From: DATFWC01 sp045801465
Lineage (GTDB): Bacteria > Pseudomonadota > Alphaproteobacteria > Rhizobiales > Xanthobacteraceae
DNA length: 43,068 bases
Assembly: GCA_045801465.1 (NCBI GenBank)
Contig: JBJMSU010000041.1
Span: forward strand, 1-43,068
Reading direction: 5' to 3'
The translations under genes were made by a program, and so were the position numbers. Of the stretch, positions 16,561 through 25,289 are shown one piece after another. Positions within the stretch are counted from its first letter, which is position 1, and each line of letters opens with the position of its first letter. The notes below the pieces were generated by a model that saw nothing but the letters and a program-made list of their open reading frames with translations, ran no database searches and was not told the DNA's origin.

Positions 16561-17379
16561 CTATTCGGCCGCGACCCGGTGGGCGCGCGCATATTCGACG
16601 AGCGCGTCGTCCGCGACCGGCACGATCGGCGTGAAATCGCGGTGGGCGATCCATTCGGGCCGAGTAAATTTGGTGATGTGGTTGGAGACCGCGCACAGCG
16701 TGAGATAGACGATCTTGCGTGGATACGGCGTAATATTGGGCGGCGAGGCGTGCACCAGGTTTCCGTGGAACATCAGCACCGAACCCGGCCTTCCGGTCGG
16801 CGCCACGATGCCGACGCCGTCGGCGCCCGCTGCTTCCGCTGCGAGCCGCGTAACCGTGTCGTTGTCCAACGTCCACAGCGGATACGAGGTGGTGCTTTTG
16901 TCGTGACCGGCGGTCAGCGTCCCGTGTTTGTGGCTTTTCGGGATCAGCATCAGCGGACCGTTGATCGGCAGCACCGCATCGAGGAAGATCGCGATGTTCA
17001 TGGCGCGCGCGTCCGGCATGCCGTCGTCGCGCGCCCAGGTGCCGTAGTCCTGGTGCCATTGCCACACGTCGCCTTCGAACGCCGCCTTGGCGTTGATCTT
17101 GAACTGATGGACGTAGACCGGCTCGCCGAACAATTGCTGCAGGGGTTCGACCAGCCGCGGGTGCTGCGCCATCAGCCGGAACGCCTCGTTATAAGTATGC
17201 GCCGCAAAGGCGGTGCGGGGCGCGCCGGTCTTCTCGCGCCAGACCTCCTGGCGGTCCTGGCGGAGAATGCCCTCGGCCTCGGCGCGCAACGCCGCAACCT
17301 CCTCTTCGGCGAAACACCCGGGCATGAACAGGTAGCCCTGCTGGTCGAAGGCGCGAAGCTGTTCGGCGGTCAGATTCAT
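16561..17379 (-). CDS. phytanoyl-CoA dioxygenase (PhyH) family Fe/2-oxoglutarate oxygenase
   Basis: 272 aa, cytoplasmic. The facial triad of Fe(II)/2-oxoglutarate oxygenases is visible: H109-Q-D111 in WQWHQDYGTW and H210 in GNLVHASPPN, with R221 as the likely 2-oxoglutarate contact. The block WHQDYGTWARDDGMP resembles ectoine hydroxylase (EctD/ThpD) and related PhyH enzymes, but no ectoine genes are nearby, so a different small-molecule hydroxylation is more likely. The start has an excellent ribosome site (AGGAGG, 7 nt). The gene is divergent from the membrane transferase at 17532. Substrate unknown. Confidence 0.9.
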   Translation of the reverse strand: MNLTAEQLRAFDQQGYLFMPGCFAEEEVAALRAEAEGILRQDRQEVWREKTGAPRTAFAAHTYNEAFRLMAQHPRLVEPLQQLFGEPVYVHQFKINAKAAFEGDVWQWHQDYGTWARDDGMPDARAMNIAIFLDAVLPINGPLMLIPKSHKHGTLTAGHDKSTTSYPLWTLDNDTVTRLAAEAAGADGVGIVAPTGRPGSVLMFHGNLVHASPPNITPYPRKIVYLTLCAVSNHITKFTRPEWIAHRDFTPIVPVADDALVEYARAHRVAAE

Positions 17380-17531
17380 GGGCGTCCTCCTGCGCGCTTT
17401 TGGGCGGAATTTATCAGGTTTTGCGAACGGAGCTTTTCAATTTTTCTTAAGACATTTGGCGTTGATGTTAGCCCGAGGCCTTCGGCCGCGTGGCCGGCCT
17501 TGTTCCAACCGCCCTCATTTAGGGATCGCAC

Positions 17532-18920
17532 GTGCAATCGGCCACTTCTGGTCGGGTTTCATCCGCCGCAACGGCGGCGGCGGACCGGTTCGCTTGGCTG
17601 TCGAACCCGACCCTGTTGCTTTGCATCGCCGGCGTGGTTCTGCCCAATGCGCTGTCGCTCGGGGCGCTTCTTGGAGGCATTGGGGCGCCGCCGCGACCGG
17701 CCGCCATCATCGGCTATGCGACGGTCGTCCTTGTCGCCCGGTTGGCGCCGCCTCTCGTCACCGTCGGCCTCTACCTGGCGACGGCGGTCTACGACGCGGT
17801 CTCGACCGTTGCGCTCCTGTTCAATCTGGCTCCGAGCGAAATCGGGTTGGCGCTCCATCTCGGCGCCGAGCTGAGGCTGTTTTCATCCCCGCTCTACGTG
17901 GCCTTAATGGCTGCCTTGGCGGCCCTGGTGGTGGCGAACATCGCGGTTCTCGTGCGCAAGCGCGATCTCCTGCAGCGCGGCAACCCGGCGCTCATGATGG
18001 GCTTCGCGCTGTCGTTCCTGGCCGTCGATTTTCTCACCAACACGTCGGCGCATTACCAGTTCGGCACCCTCTACAGCGCCGGCAAGCCGATGGAATCGGC
18101 GGCCGGGGCCTCGGGCTTTCGCCAGGCCGCGCTCACCGGCAACCATCGACACCTGTTGCTGGTGGTCGTCGAGGCGCTCGGGCAATTCGCCGATCCGGCG
18201 CGGCAAGCGCTGCTTCTGCAGCCGTTCGCCGACGCCGACCTCAACAAGCGCTATCGCGTCACGACGGGATCGACCACCTACTACGGCTCGACGACGGCGG
18301 CCGAGATGCGGGAACTGTGCAACACGCGCGAGCCTTACGAGGCGCTTCTCGAGGGCAAGGAACTCGTCTGCCTGCCGGAGCAGATGGCGGCGCGAGGATA
18401 CCAGACGATCTCGCTGCACAATTTCACCAGCGCGTTCTTCGGCCGCCACCAATGGTATCCGAAGCTCGGCTTCGAGAAGCGGTTCTTCGCCTCCGATCTT
18501 TCGGGGAGCGTGCATCGGCTGTGCGGAGGTCCGTTCCGCGGACCTTGCGACGTGGACGTGGTGCCGTTCATCGGCCGCGAGCTGCGCGAAGCAAAGAAGC
18601 CGACGTTGTTCTACTGGATGACGCTGAGCACCCATGTGCCGGTCGCCCCGCGCGAAGGCACGCCGCGTTTCGGCTGCGAAAACGGCGGCAGCCGCATCGG
18701 CCATGCGGAGGTCTGCTACATGACCGAGATGTGGGTCGACCTGTGGGAGAGCATCGTCCGCATGACGGCCGAAATCCCGGCGACGGAAATTCTGCTCGTG
18801 GGCGATCATGCGCCGCCGCTGTGGTCCAAGGCCGGCCGCCAGCTGTTCACGCCAGGCCAGGTGACCTGGGTGCGATTGACCCCGCGTGCCGGCGCTCCGC
18901 AGGTCAGCGGCCTGCACTGA
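17532..18920 (+). CDS. alkaline-phosphatase-superfamily membrane transferase (MdoB/LtaS/EptA-like)
   Basis: 462 aa. Four or five hydrophobic segments lie in residues 25-170, then a periplasmic catalytic domain. Likely active-site residues of sulfatase-type phosphoglycerol or phosphoethanolamine transferases are in place: metal ligand E214 in VVVEALGQF, nucleophile T254 in YGSTTAAEM, H368 in LSTHVP and D425-H426 in VGDHAPP. The block HNFTSAFFGRHQWYPKLGF fits the LtaS/MdoB type. It probably moves a phospho-head group from phospholipid onto an envelope glycan or lipid. The GTG start at 17532 follows AGGGA. The neighbouring GT87-like gene starts 24 bp downstream, suggesting joint modification of one envelope molecule. 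The acceptor is unknown. Confidence 0.85.
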   Translation: MQSATSGRVSSAATAAADRFAWLSNPTLLLCIAGVVLPNALSLGALLGGIGAPPRPAAIIGYATVVLVARLAPPLVTVGLYLATAVYDAVSTVALLFNLAPSEIGLALHLGAELRLFSSPLYVALMAALAALVVANIAVLVRKRDLLQRGNPALMMGFALSFLAVDFLTNTSAHYQFGTLYSAGKPMESAAGASGFRQAALTGNHRHLLLVVVEALGQFADPARQALLLQPFADADLNKRYRVTTGSTTYYGSTTAAEMRELCNTREPYEALLEGKELVCLPEQMAARGYQTISLHNFTSAFFGRHQWYPKLGFEKRFFASDLSGSVHRLCGGPFRGPCDVDVVPFIGRELREAKKPTLFYWMTLSTHVPVAPREGTPRFGCENGGSRIGHAEVCYMTEMWVDLWESIVRMTAEIPATEILLVGDHAPPLWSKAGRQLFTPGQVTWVRLTPRAGAPQVSGLH

Positions 18921-18944
18921 CAAACGCAAGCGGGGCCCTAAGCC

Positions 18945-20177
18945 ATGGCGATCGAACGTTTCGCGAAAGGCGCGTGGCTCACCCCTCCGCTGATCACCTT
19001 CACGGCCATCATGATGATCGCCGGCACGATCGTGGCCCTCGGCTTTCTGCTGCTGACGGCGCACGGTACGGTCGATGCCTACGGCCGGCCTTTGGGGACC
19101 GACTTCTCGAGCTTCTGGACCGCCGGCCGCATGGCACTGGAGGGGCATGCCGCTGCTGCCTATGACTGGCCCGCCCACTCCGCCTTTCAGCAAAAGACCC
19201 ACGGCGTCGATCTGTTCTTTCCGTGGAGCTATCCGCCGATCTTTCTCATCGTCGCGGCCGCGCTCGCGAGCCTGCCCTACCTGGCGTCCCTTCTGGTCTG
19301 GCAGGGCGCGACCTTGCTGGCGAGCCTCGTGGCGTTACGCGCGATCCTGCCCGGCCGCCAGGCGGTGCTGCTGGGGCTCGGCTTTCCGGCCGTTCTCGTC
19401 TGCCTCGGTCATGGCCAGACCGGCTTTCTGACCGCGGCGCTGCTGGCCGGCGGGCTGGTGGCGCTCCCGCGCCACGACATCATGGCCGGCATTCTGTTCG
19501 GATTGCTCGCCTACAAGCCGCAATTTGGACTGATCCTCCCGTTCGTGCTTGCCGCAACCGGCCATTGGCGCACCATCGCGGTTGCGGCGGCAACCGTGCT
19601 GGCGGCGGTCGGCATGGCCTATGCACTGTGGGGCTGGCCGGTCTGGCAAGCGTTTCTCGACTCGCTGCCGCTCACCCGCACCATCGTGCTCGAACCGGAT
19701 ACCGCCAGCTTCGAGAAGTTTCAGAGCGCCTTCGCCTGGATGCGGCTGTGGGGCTGCTCGCTGCCCGTGGCCTATGGGCTGCAGGCGGCCGTGACGGCCG
19801 GCGCCCTGATCGGCTGCGTCTCGATCTGGCGCAGCGCCATCGCCTTCCGCCTCAAGGCAGCCGCGCTGCTCGTCGCCACGCTGCTGTCATCGCCGTATGT
19901 GCTCGACTATGATTTCATCGTGCTCGGAATGGCGCTCGCCTTCTTTGTGGCCGAGGGCATCGAGGCCGGTTTCCGTCCCTGGGAGAAGACGACTTTGGCG
20001 CTCGTCTGGATCGCGCCCGTCGCGGCGCGCGAGATCGCCAAGCTGACGTTCCTGCCGTTGGGCTTCCTGGCGCTCGTCGCGATCTTCCTCTTGATCGTGA
20101 TCCGGGTTCGCGCGGAGCATACCGAGCGCACCGCGCGCCGATCCCTCGGCTCGACGCAACAGGCGAGCCCCGCTTAA
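18945..20177 (+). CDS. GT87-like (DUF2029) polytopic glycosyltransferase
   Basis: 410 aa with about ten hydrophobic segments. The first periplasmic loop has GTDFSSFWTAGRMALEG, whose Asp is the expected catalytic residue of GT-C type enzymes, followed by FPWSYPPIFLI. Further family features are LGHGQTGFLTAALLAGG, LAYKPQFGLILP and SSPYVLDYDFIVLGMAL. GT87/DUF2029 enzymes use polyprenyl-phosphate sugars (as in mycobacterial mannosyltransferases) in the membrane. It follows the phospho-transferase gene by 24 bp and is likely in one operon with it. The sugar and acceptor are unknown. The tail is basic and cytoplasmic. Confidence 0.85.
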   Translation: MAIERFAKGAWLTPPLITFTAIMMIAGTIVALGFLLLTAHGTVDAYGRPLGTDFSSFWTAGRMALEGHAAAAYDWPAHSAFQQKTHGVDLFFPWSYPPIFLIVAAALASLPYLASLLVWQGATLLASLVALRAILPGRQAVLLGLGFPAVLVCLGHGQTGFLTAALLAGGLVALPRHDIMAGILFGLLAYKPQFGLILPFVLAATGHWRTIAVAAATVLAAVGMAYALWGWPVWQAFLDSLPLTRTIVLEPDTASFEKFQSAFAWMRLWGCSLPVAYGLQAAVTAGALIGCVSIWRSAIAFRLKAAALLVATLLSSPYVLDYDFIVLGMALAFFVAEGIEAGFRPWEKTTLALVWIAPVAAREIAKLTFLPLGFLALVAIFLLIVIRVRAEHTERTARRSLGSTQQASPA

Positions 20178-20264
20178 GCTTCGACTTCCCCGGTTTGCAT
20201 TTCCCGGCACGGCGGCGGACGATGCAGCCAATCCGGCAGCATGGCCGGAACGGGGAGGAAGACC

Positions 20265-21290
20265 GTGCGATCCGCCGTTCCTGCGGTTGCGATTGTGGCG
20301 TGCGGACTCGGGCTCACGTTCACGACGGTGGGCTTCGCCTTCACGCCCGACCGGCCCGATGTGGAGGCCGCGCGCCGCGAAGGGACGGTGAGCTGGTACA
20401 CGTCGACCCCCGTCGCTCAAGCCCAGCAGCTGGCGAGCCGGTTCGAGCAGCAGACCGGCATCAAGGTGCAGCTCCTGCGCTCGGGCGGGCAGGCGGTGCT
20501 GCGGCGGCTGCAACAGGAAATCAGTGCCGGCCGGCCGGGCGCCGATGTCCTCACCATGTCGGATGCCGGCGCCGCCAATGGGCTTGCCCGGCAGAGCCTC
20601 CTGGAGCCGTTCCGGCCGCAAGGATTCGACAAGGTGGTCGAGGGCGCCAAGGACAAGGAGGGGCGGTGGATCGCCCAGCGCCTGCAGCTGGTCGGCATTC
20701 CGGTGCGCACCGACAAGGTCGCGGAAGCCGACCGCCCGAAGACGTGGTCGGATCTCAAACACGCGAAATACAAGGGCCTGATGGTCATGCCGGACCCGTC
20801 CTTCACGGCGATCCAGCTGGTCGTGGTCGGCATGCTGTCGCAACGGCTCGGCTGGGACTTCTACAAGGCCCTGCGGGCCAACGACACCATGGTCGTGCAG
20901 GGTCACCAGCAGGTGTTCTCGACCATGCAGCAAGGCGAGCGGCTGATCGGGGCTGAAGGCGCCGACCCGCGCAGCTTCTTCGACGGCAAGGAGGTGCCAA
21001 ATCAGGCAATGATCTATCCGTCCGAAGGCACGTTCATCGTCTCGTCCCCCACGGCCGTGCTGAAGGGCGCGCGCAATAGCAACGCCGCAAAGCTGTTCGC
21101 CGAATTCATGATCACGCCGGAAGCGCAGACCATCATCGCCGAGTCGGGCATTCACTCTTCGCGCGTCGACGTGGCGCCGCCGCCCGGCCAGCCGGCTCTG
21201 ACCGACATTAAGTTCCTCCCGATCGACCTCGACTTCATCGAGGAGAAGGGACGCGAGCTCAAGACGCGATTCGGCGAAATATTTCAGTAG
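20265..21290 (+). CDS. Fe3+-type (AfuA/FbpA-like) ABC substrate-binding protein, orphan
   Basis: 341 aa with a signal peptide and then the extracellular solute-binding family 1 pattern: EGTVSWYTSTPVAQAQQLASRFE, an early FEQQTGIKVQ strand, GRPGADVLTMSDAG, KTWSDLKHAKYKG and NAAKLFAEFMITPEAQ. This subgroup binds ferric iron, sulfate or small organophosphates. The substrate is not determined here. The GTG at 20265 is chosen because GGGGAGGA lies 5 nt upstream. An ATG eight codons earlier (20241) is possible but lacks a site. No permease or ATPase gene follows. The next gene is aatA. Confidence 0.88.
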   Translation: MRSAVPAVAIVACGLGLTFTTVGFAFTPDRPDVEAARREGTVSWYTSTPVAQAQQLASRFEQQTGIKVQLLRSGGQAVLRRLQQEISAGRPGADVLTMSDAGAANGLARQSLLEPFRPQGFDKVVEGAKDKEGRWIAQRLQLVGIPVRTDKVAEADRPKTWSDLKHAKYKGLMVMPDPSFTAIQLVVVGMLSQRLGWDFYKALRANDTMVVQGHQQVFSTMQQGERLIGAEGADPRSFFDGKEVPNQAMIYPSEGTFIVSSPTAVLKGARNSNAAKLFAEFMITPEAQTIIAESGIHSSRVDVAPPPGQPALTDIKFLPIDLDFIEEKGRELKTRFGEIFQ

Positions 21291-21442
21291 GGCACCTGGC
21301 GGATTGATCGCCGCCACAACAGAATTTCATCGGTCGCGGATGGAAACGGCCCTTGCCGGACTCGGTTGACCCGACTACGAGGTGGCGCCCACGCATGACG
21401 CGGGCGAGATCGGTAGAAACCGGGCATTGGCCGGAGTCGAGC

Positions 21443-22645
21443 ATGGCTTTCCTGGCGGACGCGCTCAGTCGCATCAAGCCGTCGGCAACGATCGCCGTCA
21501 CGGACAAGGCGCGCGCGCTCAAAGCCGCGGGCCGCGACGTGATCGGGCTCGGCGCCGGCGAACCCGACTTCGACACGCCCGACAACATCAAGGAGGCGGC
21601 GGTCGCGGCGATCAGGCGCGGCGAGACCAAATACACCGCCGTCGACGGCATCCCGCAGCTCAAGGAAGCCATCTGTCGCAAGTTCAAGCGCGAGAACGGG
21701 CTCGACTACAAGCCGTCGCAGATCATCGTCGGCACCGGCGGCAAGCAGGTGCTGTTCAATGCGCTGATCGCGACGCTCAATCCCGGTGACGAGGTGATCA
21801 TCCCGGCGCCGTATTGGGTGAGCTATCCGGACATCGTGCTGCTCGCCGGCGCCACACCGGTAGCGGTGACCACCCGCATGGAGGACGGCTTCAAGATGAA
21901 GCCGGAGGCGCTGCGGAAAGCCATCACCAAGAACACCAAGTGGCTGATCTTCAACTCGCCGTCCAACCCGACCGGGGCCGCCTATACGCGCGACGAGATC
22001 AAGGCGCTGACCGACGTGCTGGTGCAGCATCCGCACGTGTGGGTGCTCACCGACGACATGTACGAGCATCTGGTTTACGACGATTTCGAATTCTTCACGC
22101 CGGCGCAGGTGGAGCCCGCGCTGTACGAGCGGACGCTGACCCTCAACGGCGTGTCCAAGGCGTATTGCATGACCGGGTGGCGCATCGGCTATGCCGGCGG
22201 TCCCGAGTTCCTGATCAAGGCCATGGCGGCGCTGCAGTCGCAGTCGACCACGAACGCGAATGCGATCGCCCAATGGGCGTCGGTCGAGGCGCTCAACGGG
22301 CCGCAGGACTTCATCCCCAAGCATAACGCGATCTTCAAGGAGCGCCGCGACCTGGTGGTGTCCATGCTCAACCAGGCGAACGGCATCAAGTGCCCGAAGC
22401 CGGAAGGGGCGTTCTACGTGTACCCATCGTGTGCCGGGACCATGGGCAAGACCGCGCCGACCGGCAAGAAGCTCGAAACCGACGAGGATTTCGTCACCGA
22501 GCTCCTGGAAGCCGAAGGGGTCGCGGTGGTGCAGGGCACGGCCTTCGGGCTCGGGCCGGCCTTCCGCATCTCCTACGCCACCTCAACCTCGGCCCTGGAG
22601 GACGCGTGCCGGCGCATCCAGCGGTTCTGCGGGAATTTGTCCTGA
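21443..22645 (+). CDS. aatA: aspartate (aspartate/prephenate) aminotransferase, class I
   Basis: 400 aa, the usual length of subgroup Ib aminotransferases. The PLP lysine is K239 in NGVSKAYCMTGWRIGY, with NPTG at 175-178, R247 in the TGWRIGY segment and Y207 in TDDMYEHL. Substrate-side residues GAGEPDFDTP and the KYTAVDG loop are in place. It interconverts aspartate and oxaloacetate, and relatives in alphaproteobacteria also make arogenate from prephenate. The ATG at 21443 follows GGAG. A longer in-frame start at 21353 has no site and would add 30 odd residues. It is a housekeeping gene flanked by accessory genes. Confidence 0.93.
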   Translation: MAFLADALSRIKPSATIAVTDKARALKAAGRDVIGLGAGEPDFDTPDNIKEAAVAAIRRGETKYTAVDGIPQLKEAICRKFKRENGLDYKPSQIIVGTGGKQVLFNALIATLNPGDEVIIPAPYWVSYPDIVLLAGATPVAVTTRMEDGFKMKPEALRKAITKNTKWLIFNSPSNPTGAAYTRDEIKALTDVLVQHPHVWVLTDDMYEHLVYDDFEFFTPAQVEPALYERTLTLNGVSKAYCMTGWRIGYAGGPEFLIKAMAALQSQSTTNANAIAQWASVEALNGPQDFIPKHNAIFKERRDLVVSMLNQANGIKCPKPEGAFYVYPSCAGTMGKTAPTGKKLETDEDFVTELLEAEGVAVVQGTAFGLGPAFRISYATSTSALEDACRRIQRFCGNLS

Positions 22646-22792
22646 AGCCCAGCGCCGCGTCCGCTTACGACTCGGGACGGCCGTGTTCTGGCAACACATT
22701 GAATCGCTTCTATTATTCTGCAGGAACTGGCGGAACGTCCGTGCGTTGTCCCGGCGCTTGATTCAAGGACAGCAGCACGTGGAGCGTTCGTC

Positions 22793-23272
22793 ATGAAAAG
22801 ACCCATTATCGGCGCTGCCGCCGTGGCTCTCAGCTTGGCGCTGGCCGGCTCGGCTGCCGCCCAGGCGCCGCAGCGCCCCAAGGTTGGCACGCTGACCTGC
22901 GACATCTCGGCCGGCATCGGCATGATCATCGGCTCGCAGAAGCAGGTGCAGTGCCTGTTCACGCCGGCGGAGCCGGCTCCGCGCGAGGTCTATGTCGGCT
23001 TCATCCGCAAATTCGGCCTCGACCTCGGCGCCACCACCGGCGGCGAGATGGTGTGGTCGGTCTATGCGCCGACGACGGGCCGGATCGCGGCGCTCGCCGG
23101 CACCTATGTCGGTGCGACCGGGGAAGCGACCGTCGGCGCCGGACTGGGCGCCAATGTGCTGGTCGGAGGTTCCGATCGGACGGTGACACTGCAGCCGGTC
23201 GCCGTGCAGGGCCAGACGGGCCTCAACGTCGCGGCCGGCGTTGCCGAGCTGGAATTGCGCCCGGTACGCTGA
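22793..23272 (+). CDS. DUF992 exported protein, copy 1
   Basis: 159 aa: signal peptide (ending SAAAQ, about residue 24), then a small beta-rich domain of the DUF992 family with GTLTCDISAG, IIGSQKQVQCLF, a hydrophobic GATTGGEMVWSVYAPT strand and Gly-rich repeats GAGLGANVLVGG, ending VQGQTGLNVAAGVAELELRPV. Two cysteines (CDIS and QCLF) could form a disulfide. GGAG lies about 9 nt before the start. A paralogue lies 245 bp downstream in the same direction. Function unknown, periplasm or surface inferred. Confidence 0.9.
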   Translation: MKRPIIGAAAVALSLALAGSAAAQAPQRPKVGTLTCDISAGIGMIIGSQKQVQCLFTPAEPAPREVYVGFIRKFGLDLGATTGGEMVWSVYAPTTGRIAALAGTYVGATGEATVGAGLGANVLVGGSDRTVTLQPVAVQGQTGLNVAAGVAELELRPVR

Positions 23273-23302
23273 CCGACCGCGGTATTTGACACAGTCCCTC
23301 GT

Positions 23303-23449
23303 TTGTCATCCCGGACGGCTCGCGGGAGCGAGCCGATCCGGGATCCACGTATCCCTGAATCGGAAATTGGCTTCGGGACTCAAAACGAGGGAGCGGAGGG
23401 ATTCCTGGCTCCCGGCTCTCGCGCCTGCGGCGCTCGGCCGGGATGACAA
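23303..23449. repeat. dispersed palindrome, TTGTCATCCCGG family
   Basis: 147-bp element with 12-bp perfect inverted ends (TTGTCATCCCGG / CCGGGATGACAA) and internal hairpins such as GGCTCGC GGGA GCGAGCC. It separates the two DUF992 genes and may have been inserted after the duplication. This repeat type is common between genes in rhizobia. Confidence 0.75.
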
Positions 23450-23517
23450 GGGCCGTTTCCTATTCGCGTGGCCTTCCCATTTCGGTATGGTGAGCCGAAT
23501 AGCCAGGGGAGACTGCC

Positions 23518-23994
23518 ATGTTCCGTTCCTCATGCCTGCTTGCCACGCTTCTCGTGGCTCTAGTCGCCGCGCCGGACATGGCGCCGGCGCAATCGCGTTT
23601 TTCCGCCGGCGTGCTCGAATGCCGCGCCGGGAGTTCCACGAGCTTCATCGTCGGCTCGGTGCGCGATTTCGATTGCCTCTTCACGCCCACCGCTGGCCCC
23701 TTGCAGCGCTATGGCGCAACGATTCAGCGGCTCGGCGTGGATCTCGGGTGGAGCACCAGCACGGTCCTGGTGTGGAGCGTGTTCGCCCCGACCGAGGTGG
23801 TTGGACCGGGCGCGCTGTCCGGCGGCTATGGGGGCGTGTCGGCCGGCGCCGCCATTGGGGTTGGGCTCGGCGCCAATGCGCTGGCCGGGGGCTTCAACAA
23901 CTCATTCGCGCTGCAGCCGGTCAGCGTCGAAGGCCAGACCGGTCTCAACGCCTTTGCCGGCGTCTCCAGCCTGGAGCTGCGGCAGCGCTATTGA
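23518..23994 (+). CDS. DUF992 exported protein, copy 2
   Basis: 158 aa: signal peptide (MFRSSCLLATLLVALVAAPDM up to PAQS), then GVLECRAGSSTSFIVGSVRDFDCLF, TVLVWSVFAPT, the Gly-rich GVGLGANALAGGF and the closing VEGQTGLNAFAGVSSLELRQ. The layout matches the upstream copy, including the two cysteines. AGGGGAGA lies 7 nt before the ATG. Sequence identity by eye is moderate, so the duplication is not recent. An ABC-type binding-protein gene starts 31 bp downstream, so they may be co-transcribed. Function unknown. Confidence 0.9.
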   Translation: MFRSSCLLATLLVALVAAPDMAPAQSRFSAGVLECRAGSSTSFIVGSVRDFDCLFTPTAGPLQRYGATIQRLGVDLGWSTSTVLVWSVFAPTEVVGPGALSGGYGGVSAGAAIGVGLGANALAGGFNNSFALQPVSVEGQTGLNAFAGVSSLELRQRY

Positions 23995-24025
23995 CGGCGG
24001 GGCCACGCAAGCACGGAGGACGCCG

Positions 24026-25057
24026 ATGGCACGGGCGCCTTGCGCGGTCCTCGCGCTCGCGCTGCTGCTCGCCGGCGCGCCGGCGTCGGCGCAGGAAAAA
24101 GTTTCGGTCGGCGTGCTGCGGTTCGTGTCCTCGGGCGCGCTGTTCCTCGGCCTCGAGCGCGGGTACTTCCGGGAGCAGGGCCTCGATCTCGACCTGAAAT
24201 TTTTCGACGCCGCGCAGCCGATCGCGGTCGCGGTGGTGACGGGGGATGCCGATTTCGGCGTCACGGCATTCACCGCCGGCCTGTTCAATCTCGCCGGCAA
24301 GGGCGGGCTCAAGGTGATCGCCGCGCAGGCGAAGGAAGCCAAGGGCTACGAGGGCAACGCGATCCTCGCGTCGAAAGCGGCCTGGGAGAAGGGGCTGCGC
24401 AGGATCGACGACCTCAAGGGCAGAAGCCTCGGCATCACGCAAGTGGGATCCTCGTTCCACTACCAGATCGGGCAGATCGCGCGCATCAAGGGCTTCGACC
24501 TCGACAGCGTGGCGCTCAAGCCGCTGCAGTCGCTTGCCAACATGGCGGCGGCCCTGAAAGGAAATCAGGTCGACGCCATCATCATCGCGCCGCACCTCGC
24601 CAAGCAGCTGATGGCCTCCGGCGACGCCAAGCTGCTTGGCTGGTATTCCGATCTCGACGAGTACCAGTTCGGCGCGCTGTTCACCTCGCCCAAGATGATC
24701 GCGGGGCGACGTGCAACGGTCGAGAAATTCGTCCGTGCCTATCAGAAGGGGGCGGGCGACTTTGCCGGCGCGCTGCTCAAGCGCGACGATTCGGGCAATC
24801 GAAAGTTCGACGCCGCTTCGCGCGCGGCGGCGGCGCAGGTCGCCAAGCATGTCTATCCGGGTGAGCCGCCGGAAAAGGCCATTAGCCTGGTCGAGAGCTC
24901 GACGTTCTATGTCGATCCGCAGGCGCGCCTCGACGTGGGCGACATCCAGGCGCAGATCGCCTGGTACAAGAGCCGCGGCATGGTGGATGCGTCGGTCGAT
25001 CCGACGAGCCTGATGGACCTCTCCTTCCTCCGGGGCCACACTAATTTACCGAGGTGA
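24026..25057 (+). CDS. NitT/TauT-type ABC substrate-binding protein, orphan
   Basis: 343 aa with signal peptide MARAPCAVLALALLLAGAPA. Family features of SsuA/THI5/NrtA-like proteins: EKVSVGVLRFVSSGALFLGLE, YFREQGLDLDLKFFDAAQPIAV, GDADFGVTAFTAGLFNL, LKGRSLGITQVGSSFHY and a helical C-terminus with IAWYKSRGMVD. Relatives bind sulfonates, nitrate or pyrimidine precursors. GGAGG lies 7 nt before the ATG. No permease or ATPase is present. A longer in-frame extension upstream (to 23711) overlaps the DUF992 gene and is a shadow. Confidence 0.9.
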   Translation: MARAPCAVLALALLLAGAPASAQEKVSVGVLRFVSSGALFLGLERGYFREQGLDLDLKFFDAAQPIAVAVVTGDADFGVTAFTAGLFNLAGKGGLKVIAAQAKEAKGYEGNAILASKAAWEKGLRRIDDLKGRSLGITQVGSSFHYQIGQIARIKGFDLDSVALKPLQSLANMAAALKGNQVDAIIIAPHLAKQLMASGDAKLLGWYSDLDEYQFGALFTSPKMIAGRRATVEKFVRAYQKGAGDFAGALLKRDDSGNRKFDAASRAAAAQVAKHVYPGEPPEKAISLVESSTFYVDPQARLDVGDIQAQIAWYKSRGMVDASVDPTSLMDLSFLRGHTNLPR

Positions 25058-25198
25058 TGCCTTTACGGCTGCGCGAGCCGGAGGCGAGACCTGAGATTTT
25101 CGCCGCGCCGTCTAAGCCGCATGGCCTGCTCTTGCCAGCATCGCCTTCGCCTGAAACGATAGCGTCGCCGACCGGTCACAGGCCCGATCTCGGCTAAG

Positions 25199-25276
25199 CT
25201 AGTGCCGCCGATTTGAAGTTCCTACGGTGTTTGCCGCAAGCTCGTTTTAGGAACTTCAAATCGAAAGCGGCACTAG
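25199..25276. repeat. twin hairpin element A (CTAGTGCC...GGCACTAG)
   Basis: Near-perfect 78-bp dyad: outer arms CTAGTGCCGC / GCGGCACTAG (10 bp), inner arms CGATTTGAAGTTCCTA / TAGGAACTTCAAATCG (16 bp), a 3-nt bulge between them on one side and a 23-nt loop. It shares its terminal CTAGTGCC and the GAAGTTC/GAACTTC core with element B next to it. Confidence 0.85.
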
Positions 25277-25289
25277 GATCATGGACTTG

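Noticed and set aside
16561..17379. Naming the dioxygenase as ectoine hydroxylase (ectD)
   Set aside because: The resemblance is confined to the active-site block and no ectoine synthesis genes are present in the window.
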